Part shown: piece by piece, positions 45,954-57,686 of the stretch
Layout of the letters: the number at the start of each line of letters is the position of its first letter
Numbering within the stretch: position 1 is the first letter of the stretch
Assembly: GCA_029378245.1 (NCBI GenBank)
Contig: JARKIF010000149.1
Coordinates: 1 to 64,000, forward strand
Direction of reading: 5' to 3'
Length of the DNA stretch: 64,000 nt
DNA from: Roridomyces roridus
Taxonomy: Eukaryota > Basidiomycota > Agaricomycetes > Agaricales > Mycenaceae
The notes under the pieces: generated by a model
The model's input: the letters and a program-made list of their open reading frames with translations, nothing else
What the model was told of the DNA's origin: nothing
Database searches by the model: none
Program-made: the position numbers and the translations under genes

Positions 45954-48900
45954 ATGGCCCCGTCAACCCGGACTCTAACTACGGCTGCGCTGCTGATTCT
46001 CTTCCAGACCCTCCCCTCGAACGCCGCAGGTACCGTCGACGTCTGTCTCCAGATCCAGGAGGCCATCTCCTCCGCATCGGCGGTGTACTTTCCCGGTAAC
46101 AGTCATCGATATCTCGACTGAAAGAAGCCACACTCACCTCAAACGACAGGTGATCTACTGGGCAACTACGCTGTGGACCTAAGCCACTGGGCTTCCTCAA
46201 GCTCGCAGCTTGCAGCGTGTTCGGTCGAGCCTGGGACGGCAGATGACGTCGCCGCCATTGTAAACACATCCCCTCACTTCCTCCCCGTCTCCTGACACGA
46301 TCGAATCTCCCCGTAGATCAAGACCTTGGGCTCCACGAACACATCTTTCGCCGTATGTGCGCCCATCGACCCATCCCACCGCATATCTGACCGCGGTGAT
46401 ACGCCTGCAAAATGAACACGCTAGGAATACGTGAAATTTCGCGATTTCTCTTATAACCAACAGTAGTATCATCTCACGAGAGCGCTAGTGCTGAGCCCAG
46501 AAGCAGCTAGTGGGATTACGATGCATGGTGTACTGTACGGGTCGAAGGGGAACCTAAGATGACTGACGGACCCACTCCGAAACACGTAGGAGTTCGTGCT
46601 AGTCCTCTTATCAATGGGAATATCTTATAACCAAGTCGTTGAGCTCTGGTTCAATCCGATGGTTACAAGGGAATTAGCAGCAATTGGGAATAAGCAGACG
46701 GTTGAGTCATCGATCACGATCGAGGCCTCAGCTGGAGTCATTACCAACCGGAATGATGGCGCTGGAAGATCGTGTGCCTGGTCCGTGATATCGGAACACG
46801 GGAGCACTCTGGAATCACTACTTGCGAACTTCGGAATGGTGTCTTTAACGACGGGATACCCAAGATGTGGGTATCAAATTAAAGCTACGGACCAGTACTA
46901 TCCGGTCCTGGAACGATAGCGCAGAGGAGGAAAGATGGGAATAATGGAACTCGACTTCCGACCCTCGGCATCAGCCTTACCAAACTGAAACATGATGGAT
47001 CGACGGCTGACTGAGCTTGGGATGGTGCGAGGATGGCGCCATCCAACCTGTAGACCAATGAAATAGCAAGGATACCCTAATTGCGTTGCGAAGATCGCAT
47101 TCCTGTATTATTTATTAGATTGCCGGACTTGTATATAACTAGGTAGAGTGTTCCCTTGGAGGCCGAACAATCACCCCCGTCTGTTGTACGCATTAGCGTC
47201 TCTAAAGGGTTGTGCTTGGGCTTTCGAGGTGCACTGTGTTGGATAGTGGCTTCTTAAAGTTTGTACTAGTTGGAATCATATTATTTTGAATCGGAATCGT
47301 CGTCGTCGTCGAAACCAAATCATCGTATTCGTCTCAATCAAGAATCTATTAAGCAATCAGTCAAGTCAAGTCGTTGGAACATCGTCGTATTTGACTAGGG
47401 AATCTCAGTACCAGTGGGGAAGAAGAGTAGAATCGAGTTGCGAAGTTTCGGAATAAGGAATACGATCGGTGTTTGACCACCAACCCATCTACTACAACAA
47501 TCTTATCAACTACAGCTGAGAAGCTATACAATCTACCAAAAGGGTTGCTTGTTCCAGTCTTGACTGAACCTAATACCCGTCCCTTGGAAATACCACTTTC
47601 CTTCGGAATAAGCTTATTACTTTCTCCCTCCACAACCTACTACCTGTATAAGGACCTGTATTGGGACTTTTACTCGTCTGAACACTCGATTGAATACACT
47701 CGCTACGAGCTCGTGTCTGTGTTGGTTCACTAAATAAGCTACTTGCTTATTCCTGTGTACCACCGTATACGACACAGTGGTGTTGGGTTTCTCCCTTGGG
47801 TTTAGAGCACATTCGTCAGCGGATCCCCATAGGTCAAAGGCGGCGGCCACACCGCGAATCCTGGCTTTTCGAGCACCACGGGCGTACAAATCAGCATGAC
47901 TCGATTCAGTGGCATGACGTACGATGCTGCGAGTGAGACAGCGACGACTATCAGGACGGGCTTGGTCTGGGATTCCGTGCGTACCGAAAATCCCACCTAT
48001 TCGGCTTGCTTGTTTATTTCGTCCGCTGAATGCAGGTATACGAGGCCCTCGAACCATTCGGCGTGAACATCGTCGGCGGGCGCGTGAGCGGGGTGGGCGT
48101 GGCTGGGTTCACGCTGGGGGGCGGCTACTCGTGGAAGACCAACCAATTTGGGTTAACGGTGGACAGTGTGACTGAATTCGAGCTTGTGAAACCGAACGGT
48201 GATATTGTTACGGTAACACCGACCTCGGAGCCGGATCTGTTCTTCGGTCTGACGGTGCGTGGCCATGAAGTTTGCAAGTTGGACGTTGAATGCCGGCGAT
48301 AGGGCGGTGGGAATAATTTCGGTATCATGACTCAATTTACTTTGAAAACACATCCACAAGGGCAAGTTTGGGTGAGCTCTTTTTTTCTTCTGACAAAACT
48401 GCCAACTCACCGAGATATCAGGGCGGATTGATACTGTACACCGAAGACCAGCTCCCCGCTGTCAGCGACGCCATCGCCGCATTTGCCAACAACGTAACGG
48501 ACCCCAAAGCCGCTATCATCCCTGCAATTAATTTCCTACTGGGGGCTGTGAGTGGTCTCTGTTCCAAAGGAATCTTACTGACCACGTCCTCAGCCTGGGT
48601 TCGCGTTCGAATTAATTGTCCATTGGAGAAAATCTGATCTGTAGTAAACCAGGGTCAGCCATCTCATGTTCTACGACGGGCTCACCCCACCCAGTGGAAT
48701 ATTCGACAACTTCCTCGCGATTCCGGCATTGTTAACGGACGTATCAACCCGTAGCTTCTTGTCTCTCGTGCAGGCTGCGCCGTCAAACGTGACCACAGGC
48801 GAACGGTGCATCTTCCCTTATCCTATACCAATTCTGAGATTGAAACTGTTTTTCAGCGGATTCTTCCACACTGTCAGCCTTCTGGATTACACACCAAATA

Positions 48901-49383
48901 TCATCTCCGCCATCATCAACGAAACCAAAGTTAGTCCCAACCTCTCCGTTCCCCAATTGACCCAACCCCAAACCGTAGTTCTGGGGCTCGGCCCTCACCC
49001 TTGCGGGCGCCACATTCATTTCCTACGACATCGAACCCTTCCTCCCAACGCTCTACACCCACGGTGCACCAGGCGTCACAACAGCCTACCCACCCTCCCG
49101 CACGAACCCCGGTGCCATCCCGCTCAACCTCTACTTCGCCTGGGCCCTCCCTACCTCTGATTCAATCATCCACGATGCCCTCGTAGCTAGCGCGCAGCAG
49201 TTGATGAGCGTCGCCCAGGGAGAGGGGCAGGATCTCAGCAAGCTGGGGTTGTATACCAATTACGCTTTGTATGATACGCCGCTGGAGAGGATTTATGGTG
49301 CCAATTTGCCGAGGTTGAGAGAGATTAGGGCGAGTGTGGATCCGGAGGGCGTGATGGCATTGGCTGGGGGTTGGAAGTTTTGA
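45954..49383 (+). CDS. Secreted FAD-linked oxidase (berberine-bridge-like), with an expanded intron
   Basis: An extracellular flavoprotein of the FAD_binding_4/BBE type that oxidises sugars, alcohols or secondary metabolites. Signal peptide MAPSTRTLTTAALLILFQ, then ACSVEPGTADDVAAI, VKGGGHTANPGFSST (His for covalent FAD), GVNIVGGRVSGVGVAGFTLG and GGYSWKTNQFGLTVDSV. The FAD-type end NYALYDTPLERIYGANLPRL stops at 49381-49383. Introns of about 50 bases are regular except 46353-47832, 1,480 bp and filled with repeat DNA. One region needs care: after PGFAFELIV (about 48620) the frame meets TAG TAA before MFYDGLTPPSGIF resumes. This is either a missed intron or an inactivating change. A CDS with possible damage. 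Confidence 0.8.
47232..47779. repeat. Possible CACTA-like insertion in the FAD oxidase intron
   Basis: CACTGTGT at 47232 and its inverse ACACAGTG ending at 47779 are flanked by GTG on both sides (47229-47231 and 47780-47782). CACT(A/G) tips and a 3-bp duplication fit CACTA elements, but the inverted repeat is only 8 bp, so chance is possible. The rest of the intron (46400-47230) is also non-coding and repeat-like, with a directly repeated TCTTATAACCAA (about 46449 and 46619). Confidence 0.35.
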
Positions 49384-49594
49384 GACAAGGGAATTACTTA
49401 GTTACTTTCAAAATTGGAATCAAGGATCTTGTTACTTCTCGAGTGCGCTCTTGGGCTTGGCGTTCGGTGAGAAAGGGTTTGGTATGTCAGTAATGGGGGG
49501 AGATCTATTTGCACATAAACTCATCTCAAACCCATGCCCTCTCCCTCCAAAACCCTCCCTCAGTAAGACCTATAATAAAATCAACACAGTTAGA

Positions 49595-50704
49595 ACTTGG
49601 GGGTACGGGCCGTTGCAGAGCACGGCATAGACGAGAACTTCCTTGTGTGAAAATGTACACGGTGTGTTGGGTGAAATCAACAAGAAATCAAGTTGAAATC
49701 AAGGCAAATGTGATTGTGTGGCTGTGTAGAGAACCCGGTTTGCAGTGACGTGATGATTGTGACACCTTTGATCAACCTTTGATCCCTCCTTGCTCTGTCC
49801 AAATATCCAACTGGCAGAGGATTGAAAATGCCCCACGGTGGCCTGGACAGCTCAAGGAAGAGTGTTTGTGTGCATTTTTGCAGTCAGTTTGCCTTACACT
49901 GCCAAGCCCTGGTCCTCATTCATTAGCTAATAGCAGAAGATTAAGTAGGCCATCTGACTTCCTTTGAACCTTCTGTGGCAACAGGACCCAGAGCTCACTA
50001 CATCTTAGTGTGACTGTGGTGAAAAAGGCAAGTACTCAACAGGCCCAGCAGCCCTGTGGAGTCACTTGGGGATCTATACCTAAGTATTACCCCTGTGCTC
50101 CAGCATCCAGGGTTTTGATGAGAATTGTGGGCTCTGCACATACTTTCAGACGGAGATTCATCTTCAATCTACTCCAATATTTCACACAAAGGATGGAATC
50201 TCAATTGAGGACATGGGGAATCAGTGTTGATGCATATGAACATCCATCACAGAGTTTATGTTCTTTAAACTTTTGGCTGCAAAGAATTTTTGTAATTTCT
50301 GAGGAGGGTGTTCTAAGCAATAGTACACCTCCTTCTTCAGTCTGATTACATCCCAGAGATCCAGGGTCTCTGGTTAACTTGAAATGAGCTGATTGAAAAC
50401 AGCAGGTAAATCACAGATATCATATGTAATATCTGGAATGAGACCTCACCTTGGGGGAACAAAACTCGAGTCCAGTTACTAGGAGTGTGATTGCAAAATC
50501 TCAGGTCATTTCAGCCGAAATAGAATGCTCTGGAGAGAAAGGAAAAACTCACTGATGGCAGCTGTCAAAATTGCTGATTGTAGCCGCAAAAAAGAAACAG
50601 CACAGCCACCCTCATCAAAAGTCTGAATCCGTATAAAAAGTTGTCAGGATTCTGGCCTGACTGAATTTTAAAAGAACGAGAACTTAGCAAGTAACTTCTC
50701 GTAA
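49595..50704 (+). mobile_element. Helitron-like non-autonomous element, copy 2
   Basis: About 1.11 kb, same orientation as copy 1 at 7294-8416. Shared 5-prime end ACTTGGGGGT then CGGGCCGTTGCA, and shared 3-prime hairpin ACGAGAACTTAGCAAG followed by TAACTTCTCGT with one base changed from a perfect stem. The middle sections match with many small differences, so the copies are not recent sisters. No flanking duplication. It lies between the FAD oxidase stop and a minus-strand gene end. Confidence 0.65.
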
Positions 50705-50745
50705 TATGCACTGAAACACCTTTGCGGCGAACGATTAGCCGCCGT

Positions 50746-51276
50746 TCAACGCAGTGCAGCGAGAACATCCTCCAAGTCCAGTCAAATTTAATCCGGACGC
50801 AACGAGAATCGACTCACATGAGCATCCTCATCCCACGGCTTAACCCCCTGTGCCGCAAGCTCCTCGATATCATACTGCGAAAACCCAGCAAATCCGCCTC
50901 CGCCTCCAGCAAACGTACCAGGCGAGGCAAACCCACCGATCCATGGAAGTCCAAGCCCGAGACCCACAGGGAAGACTAGGTGTTGACTGGGCGAGAATTC
51001 AGGCGCACCGAAGCTCCCCATGCTTCCATCGCGCACATGTCCAGGTCCACGCCGATTCTTGTTCTTTTTCTTCCACTTCTTGTCCTTGGACGCCTCTGCC
51101 TCCTGAGATTCAGCTTCCACCTCCCCAGCCGCATCGCCCACCCTTCTTCCCGTTCTTTCCCTTGGCCGTCCTATTCTTCTCATGCTCCTCCCTCTTCCCT
51201 CTCTTCTCCTTTGCCTGCTCCTTCATCTGATCAATCTGCACTCGAATCTCTGCTACGCGCGCGCCATCCTCCCACT
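50746..51276 (-). pseudogene. 3-prime part of a Gly/Lys-rich conserved protein gene
   Basis: Minus-strand exon with Lys-rich SKDKKWKKKNKNRRG, Gly-rich FAGGGGGFAGF, and a C-terminal block FSQYDIEELAAQGVKPWDED. A 46-base intron (donor gtgagtcg) joins this to DVLAALR and a stop at 50746-50748. The IEEL-x-GVKPWDxDA ending recurs in basidiomycete proteins of unknown function. The frame is open upstream to 51276, where the TGTACA-rich repeat begins. No continuation was found beyond the repeat, so the gene's 5-prime half is missing or displaced. Confidence 0.55.
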
Positions 51277-52105
51277 ATAAAATCATTTTTCGTCAAATAT
51301 ATGTGCTTGCATTTGTACTATCTTGTGTGCAAACAACGGGCATTTATGTACAACTATCATGAGCTTGTGTATCTTCAATGTACATCTATCATGAGCTTGT
51401 ACATTGTTATTGTACATTGCATCATGTACAGAGGCACCACTTTCATGTACATGGACGTGGGCATGTGCCCGCCGAACATGTACATGCACTTCTATGTTGT
51501 ACATGCACATTGCACAGATGTACAATTTCACATGTGCATGTACATTCACCTAGTGATCCGCCATCCCAATGGTATCTCATCAAATATCTGAAACCGTGGG
51601 AATCCCAACGATCATGGCATCATTTCCCAACTATTCTCGGACTCCCACATCAAACCCAACTGCTGTGGCAATTCCCAACCCAATCCAACTATGGTTGGGT
51701 CCCTGATGTGTATCAGTGGCAACATTTGGCCATTCTTGTAGTATTGGAATCAATTTCTGCAGTTCCAAGTCAGGCACAATGAAATACCATCATTTCTGAA
51801 TGATGCTTTGATCAAGCCATGATAGCAGCAAGTGTGGAGGATATAAAGCACTGTCATAGCTGATTTCTGTCTGAGCCTACTGTGCCATGGTATTTGAAGG
51901 ATGCCAGCCAGAATTCCAAGGTTAGGAAACTCTCCCTGGCCATACTCCAACTTGGTGCACTTTGTGCAACCAAAATCCCCACAAATGCTGTGTAGGACCC
52001 AGTCTCCCACAGCCACAGATTTTTATCTTGCTCTCTTCATTGTCTCCTGACTCTCTTCATCATGGTTCCAGCTCCTAGTAACTTGGTCCTCTATCATGTA
52101 TGGTA
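51277..52105 (-). repeat. TGTACA-rich dispersed repeat, copy 2 (inverted)
   Basis: Reverse-orientation copy of 12386-13200, about 829 bp, high identity with small indels. One border is CTATAAAATCATTTTTCGTC and the other GGTCCTCTATCATGTA. It truncates the gene at 50746-51276. Neither copy has terminal inverted repeats. Confidence 0.7.
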
Positions 52106-53884
52106 TCATTTAGGTTTTACATCAACCAGCCTTCAACCCAATCAAACTGTAGGAGTCCATGTGGCAATCTCCGATGTGACCGATACTTAAACTGTTGAGC
52201 ACAACAATTTCAAGTGCCCTTTTTTTTACTGGAGACCAGGTTGATTTGACTGACCTCCATTTTTGATGCTCAACTTCAGCCAACAGACATTTCAAACCTG
52301 GCTGAGCTGTGAGTGCAAGAATAATGAGCCTCAATTCCTCGAGTAATACCTGTTGGAGTTGAGAGCAAACCAAACACAAGGCTATGACGTAGAGCTCGGG
52401 CTCAACACGCTGCCCGAAGCCCGAAGCCTTGTGGGAGACCGAGCCACCCCCGAGCCTCATTCCAACCATGTAGTTTGTATATATACAAATTTGTACTGCT
52501 TTCATGGATTAAGTTGCGCCCAAAGAACTCAGAATAGGCAGAATGAAATGTTAGACTGTGGAATAAGAAGCTATCCTTGGTTCAACCAGCTCTCTCCCAA
52601 CTCTCCCCTTCGCAACTCTCCCCTTCGTCCTCCGCCGGTACTTGGCACCATCCTGCTCAGGCTGCTCTCCACCTTCAGTTTCACATAACTTGTCTTCTGC
52701 CTGATCTACCTCCGTTCGAGCATCAATGCCACACATTTTTATCGGCGAGACTCCCATTTGGCATCACATTCTTGTGTCTTGGGGACCCCATGGCGCCCAT
52801 GCACTGTGCTTGTCTTCAAAGTTCATCTCCCTACTCAACGGCCGGTGCTCGGTGGCGGATTTTCCGGTCTTCCCTGGGTACCGGACTGGGCTAATGAGGG
52901 CAAAGCCCATAGATAGAAATGACGGGTCCTTTCTTTCTGCTTCTTATGAACATCTCAAAAAGCCATACTAATCCCGGGAACACCATCGAAATCAAGAAGA
53001 GCAAGAGCTTGACCAGAGCCCGCGCAGCGATGATTGCAATTGATTTGAAGGCCATACTCACCCCGGGTCCTACTCATTAACCGGCAATATCACTACCAAG
53101 CTTAAGGGCCTGAATTCTTCGGATTTGATTTGGAAATACATGAGACGTATACAGCTCAAGCATCGAGTCGCAATATTTGCACCCCGTGAGTGGTACCAGG
53201 TAGAAGTGCTAAGGTTCGAAGACCGGGGCTACGAAGCCAGCAATTCCCCCTCGCGCTCAAGTCGGGCATTCTCAACGTCATCGCTCCCCCCCTCTCATCC
53301 GTACTCATCCTAACTTCGGAGCTGCTTCTTCAAAATCCCCACCTCCCCGTTCAAAAGAAAAGCTTTGAGGGCAGCCGGAGGCGACATCAGGTGAAGGGCC
53401 TGGGATTGCATGACCAATGACCCAAGGGACCGACTTGCGTTTCCGAGAGATCTGTTCAATCGAGTGGTGTAGTACGCTCAGCGGCAGCCGGCGGGAGAGA
53501 GAACAAAACAGCAGTGAGATAAGACCGATTGGTGATGACAGGCTTGTTGCGTGTAGAAAAGGTCAAGATTGCGCCCACCGTCGCCGTCGTAAGTCGGGGC
53601 CTCAGAGAAGCGGGCGGAGCGGAAGTGATCAACAGAGGGAGCCTTTCGCGCAAGGGGCATGGTGGTGGTACAGGAACAAGACGTGTTTCAGGCTCTGATG
53701 ATGGAGCTCCCACGGTCATGCCGGTTTTGATTGCCGCTACAGTTTCAATTCAACTTGCAATCGACATGGATCATTGGGACTTCATTCGGGGATTGGCTTG
53801 GGATGGTTGGGATGGGATGGGAATTGAGAGAAGCTGGCAGTCATTTGATCTGGGGTCACTGATACCGGAGATTAGATTGCAGGG
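52106..53884. other. No gene recognised
   Basis: Only short open frames with no domain. It includes a GAGCTCGGGCTC/GCCCGAAGC stretch near 52390 that resembles hAT subterminal repeats, and a G-rich GGATGGTTGGGATGGGATGG run near 53800. Confidence 0.35.
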
Positions 53885-54125
53885 TTCATGTTCATTGCAC
53901 ACACGCGCATGCACGGGTGCATTTAAACATGTACATATGTGCACTCCAAGACAGCTGTACCTGACTCATTTCTGGCAGCTTCTGTTCAATTTGGTGGCTC
54001 TGTGCATGAAAGATGGTGCATATGTCCCTTGCATATCCCATTTAGTTGTACAAACACCTGTTTTGGGAGTGCATGTGCGTAGTACAATGTAGCCTTGTAA
54101 TGTTGATAATATTTGACGATAACTG
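53885..54125 (+). repeat. Divergent relative of the TGTACA-rich repeat
   Basis: About 240 bp rich in ACATGTACAT, TGTAC and GCATGTGCG motifs. The right end ATATTTGACGATAACTGAC resembles the repeat copies' end ATATTTGACGAAAAATGAC. It cuts off the minus-strand gene piece at 54126-54592. Confidence 0.45.
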
Positions 54126-54592
54126 ACCTCATATCCCACCATGCAGCCTTGGTGTCTGTGGGCAAGTACGATCGGTCGCGAGGGTAGATACACTTGTCCC
54201 CGGATTTGCAGGCGTCGAGGAGGAGGTACAGCGATGAGACAGCGTGCGAGGCTATCGAAGATCCGGACCATGCCTCACATGTGAGAGAACTGAGGAATAT
54301 AGGTCGTGTTTCGCGCAGGGAATTGTTTCCATACCAGTGAGGGCTGACGAAAGGATATCCACGGCGTTATCCGTCATGAGGAAGCCCAAGAAGACCTGAA
54401 CGCGCGAGGGCTGAGTTGTCGACCATGGGGAGAGACGGATCTGTACCACGCTGTGATACCAGAATAGAACAGAGACAGAGAGAGTCGGTATGATCTGTTG
54501 GCTCGAAAATTTACTGCTCCAGCTCCCTGGGTAGGGTCGGAGTTCGGGACCGTGGGTGTTGCGTCAGGAGCAAGAAGTGAAAGCACATCCAA
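54126..54592 (-). pseudogene. Unknown gene fragment ended by a repeat
   Basis: Minus-strand pieces with good splice sites. A start exon MDVLSLLAPDATPTVPNSDP (54592) is followed by an intron (gtaaattt...tcacag), then VVQIRLSPWSTTQP with FLGFLMTDNAVDILSSAL. After another intron comes HAVSSLYLLLDACKSGDKC with IYPRDRSYLPTDTKAAWWDM, ending at donor gtcagtta where the TGTACA-type repeat starts. The middle exon could be part of a multi-pass membrane protein. I do not recognise the family. Confidence 0.35.
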
Positions 54593-55770
54593 ACATCAAC
54601 CTGTAAATTCGTGTCTCCACATGAACGGTCGCCTCAAGTAAGGCTTAATTTGAGTGACAGCTGCTTGCAAAATTCTGGGCGGAGTCGACTGGGGAAACGT
54701 GTCGGTTAAAGTGCGGCCAGACACCGTTTAAGGAAACTTCCTGACGTCGAATGACGCTGTCTATTCAGTTGCTCCAATCACCCGCACTTCGTCCGCACTC
54801 ACTTCCCGGCGAGACTCCGCCCAGAATTTTGCAAGCAGCTGGAACCCATTGAGAATGCATTGCATGTGGCGACAGCCAGCGACAGTTTGAAGAGTGTTTT
54901 TAACGGTGTACCGTGTTCGTGGCGTCCGTGGATGTCCGCCGATCGGATCTATCAAATCACATTGCCGCATGCACTGCCGGTGTTTATTTATAGCATCCAA
55001 TCCGCCCTTTCTTTCACCACAACTGATCTCTCGTTCTGCGATCGCAAGGGCCACACTTGCTTCTCTGGCTGACCCAAGGCATCCCCCACTCCCTTTTTGG
55101 GCTGGGACCGCCTCAAATCTTTGAAACGAAAGCTCCCGCCTTGCTCTTCTCCCGGTGCTGTGCAGCCCCCAGATGGATACCATCTCTGGCCCAGGCTGCC
55201 CTCTCGTTACTCGAAAATATCGCGAAGATCAACTCCGTGCTCAACAGCGACCATTTGACACCATGGTTACAGACCCCTGAAGTAGACGGGTGCTCTGGGT
55301 CTCTGGCGGAAAAAAGTGTGGACAGCATCGAACGTGTGGGCACCATCGACTGCCGCTCATTCCAATCTTGTAAGTGAATTCCGTTCACCCGGGAATAGAA
55401 GGATACCACCAGCGACTCCCGCGGCCAGCGCTTGATTCAAAGTTTAGAACAGTTCTATATCCCGCCATATTTGACGCCTCGTCTGGCAACAATCAGTCAA
55501 TCTGCCGCTGAGACATTTATGTCTGGCTACGGTGGTAGGGAGCAATAGCTGTTCTACTAGGGGGAGTTGGGATTGGTCTACGACGCTACAGCCTGCCACT
55601 GCCTTCAATCCCACCTGAATACGATCTTCCATCGCGCAGTGCATCTCACAGAGGGAAGATATCAACGGACAGGTGCGGTAAGATGTCAATGTGATGGATG
55701 AACGGTGTCCGCATTAAATGTGTCTACTTATATCCCGAACAGCTACCATGGGGAGCTGCCGTACGTCCAC
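54593..55770. other. No clear gene
   Basis: Open frames on both strands here (for example 54761-55183 minus, 55057-55377 plus) show no domain and conflict with each other. A decayed F-box/LRR gene is possible around 55090-55370 but cannot be supported. Confidence 0.3.
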
Positions 55771-55777
55771 ATAAAAG
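55771..55777 (+). promoter_or_regulatory. TATA box of the cupredoxin gene
   Basis: ATAAAAG lies 85 bp upstream of the ATG at 55856 and is followed by a C/T-rich leader (CCCTCTTCCTTCC), a typical fungal core promoter. Confidence 0.5.
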
Positions 55778-55855
55778 ACCGTCGCGGAGGGGGTTTCGCC
55801 ATCTTGTCTCCCTCCCTCTTCCTTCCACCACCCTCTTTCCCTTTCTACAAACAAA

Positions 55856-56843
55856 ATGTTCGTTACATCTTTGGTTGCCGCTGTGTCGGCCGCCCTTGTG
55901 GTATCAGCCCAGACTGTGAGTGTCCTTCATGCTCCCGAATGTGCTTGTACGACTCACGAGCGTCACTTCCAGGTGCACCAAGTCACTGTTGGCGGGAAGC
56001 CAGGAGCCGTTGCGCTCTCGTTCGACCCGTCCCAGATTACTGCTGCTCAAAATGATGTGGTGCAATTCGTGTTCTCCGGCGTGTGAGTCTCTGCCCTCCC
56101 CCCAACACTCTACATGTATCTCATTATACTCTCAGCCCAGGAAACCACTCCGTCACCCAGTCTTCCTTCGCCAACCCCTGCCAAGCCATCCCTGGAGGCT
56201 TCGACTCCGGCTGGGTGTTCAACGACGACCCCACTGCTCCCGCGCCTACCTGGAATTTGACCATTACCGCCACTACTCGTACGATGCTCTCCATCCAGCC
56301 AACATGTCAGAATCTCACTCCATTTGTCTTTCAGCGCTTTGGTTCTACTGCAAGCAACTTAAGTCGACTCCCGGACCAGCCCACTGCAATCTGGGTACGT
56401 TGTGTATGAACCTCTCTTGTTTCAATACTGACTATCCACAGAAATGGTGGGTGTCATCAACATCGGCACCAAGAGCTTTGCCGACTTTGCGTCGGCCGCG
56501 TCCGCTGCCAGCACTGTCCTCGTCAGTACCTTCATGCTCCACTCACTCATCCATCCAGGGTCACTAAATGACTCGTCCTTAGCAAACTGAGGGCGCACTA
56601 TCTGGTTCCGGTGCCTTCGCTACCGCTGCTCCCAATATTACCGGCCCCTCGCAAGCGCTCTTCGGCGCCGCCCCTAGCGCCACCGCTCCGTCCGATGGAT
56701 CCAGCGGCAGTTCGAACAGTGCCGGCTCGAGCGGCACTACCAGTTCCCCGCCGGCCAACAAGACGGGCGGTGCGCTCGTGAACGGTGTCAACTCGCTCAG
56801 TGCGCTCGGTGCGGCACTGTTTGGTGTGGTGTTGGTGTTGTGA
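55856..56843 (+). CDS. GPI-anchored extracellular serine-rich cupredoxin
   Basis: A cell-wall or plasma-membrane blue-copper-like protein. Signal peptide MFVTSLVAAVSAALVVSA; cupredoxin domain beginning VHQVTVGGKPGAVALSFDPS; copper-type ligands in PGNHSVTQSSFANPC (His) and LWFYCKQ with PAHCN (Cys, His), then a Met in EMVGVINIG. A Ser/Gly/Pro-rich stalk follows, with a C-terminal hydrophobic tail LSALGAALFGVVLVL for GPI addition. Four to five introns, including 55914-55970, 56278-56335 and one near 56540-56580, keep the frame; stop at 56841-56843. Agaricomycetes have many such genes, often regulated in fruiting or wood decay. Direct enzymatic activity is unproven for the family. Confidence 0.85.
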
Positions 56844-57686
56844 GGTGGTAAAGAGTCCGCGGGAAAGACATTATTCGGAGTAGCAGTACTGTACTTTTTG
56901 CTCGGAGATCCTTAAGCTTGTAGTGTGTTTTAATTTAACGAGTGCATTGTATCAATTGAATAGATTGTTGGTGTGGAGATTCTATACCGGGGCTCCTCGG
57001 CGATTTCCCTGCTTGGTGGGGAAACAGCGCGTGGATGGTCAGCATTCGGCAGCTATGTGCATAACACCCATGGCTAAATACAATTCCAATATAACATCTG
57101 CCAACACTGACAGCCATTTGGCTCCCGCCTTTTCAATCCGCCACATCAACGATCCTCACCTCTCTTCTCTCGTCCCTCGCGCTCGTCGTCGTCAACTCAC
57201 CAAAGTCGCTACGTGACTCTGTTGAATACTTGGCAACTCCATTCTCGAGATCATCTTCAACTCCCGGGACCGCCGGCGCTGGATGGTGCAAGAACTCCTG
57301 GCACGGATTTACCTGGCACGTCTCCGTCTGTCCTCAAAGATCCACCCTCGCTCATTGAACTTTGCTGCACTTATTTCTCTGGGTGTCGCCCTGTTCCGAT
57401 GGCGGTCTGGAGTCCTTGTCCGAGCACAAGGGATGGACATGGAGATCAGATGGGCTCCCTTGTGGTTCAAACAGTTGACAGACGTTGGACGTCACTGAAA
57501 TCCAAGTCTTGACCTGTCCGAATCCTTCAACTGGCACTGATTCTAGGGAGAGTTGAACCGTCAAGATTGCCATGGAAGCCCATTCGACGTCGGCAACCGG
57601 TATATTCTGTCCAGAAGTATATACCTTTCAAAAATCAATTCCAACCCCAGATCTGGACTCATCAGATGCAGTGACTTCTCGCCAAG
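56844..57686. other. Intergenic, convergent gene ends
   Basis: Lies between the cupredoxin stop and the F-box stop, which face each other. Contains no supported gene; short frames around 57213-57512 lack domains. Confidence 0.4.

Noticed and set aside
46353..47832. Full LTR retrotransposon in the FAD oxidase intron
   Set aside because: No gag or pol frames and no pair of direct LTRs with a 5-bp duplication; the TGTTGGA start near 47236 lacks a matching flanking repeat.
54761..55183. 140-residue minus-strand open frame
   Set aside because: Low-complexity and Arg-rich with no splice context or domain; overlaps equally long plus-strand frames.
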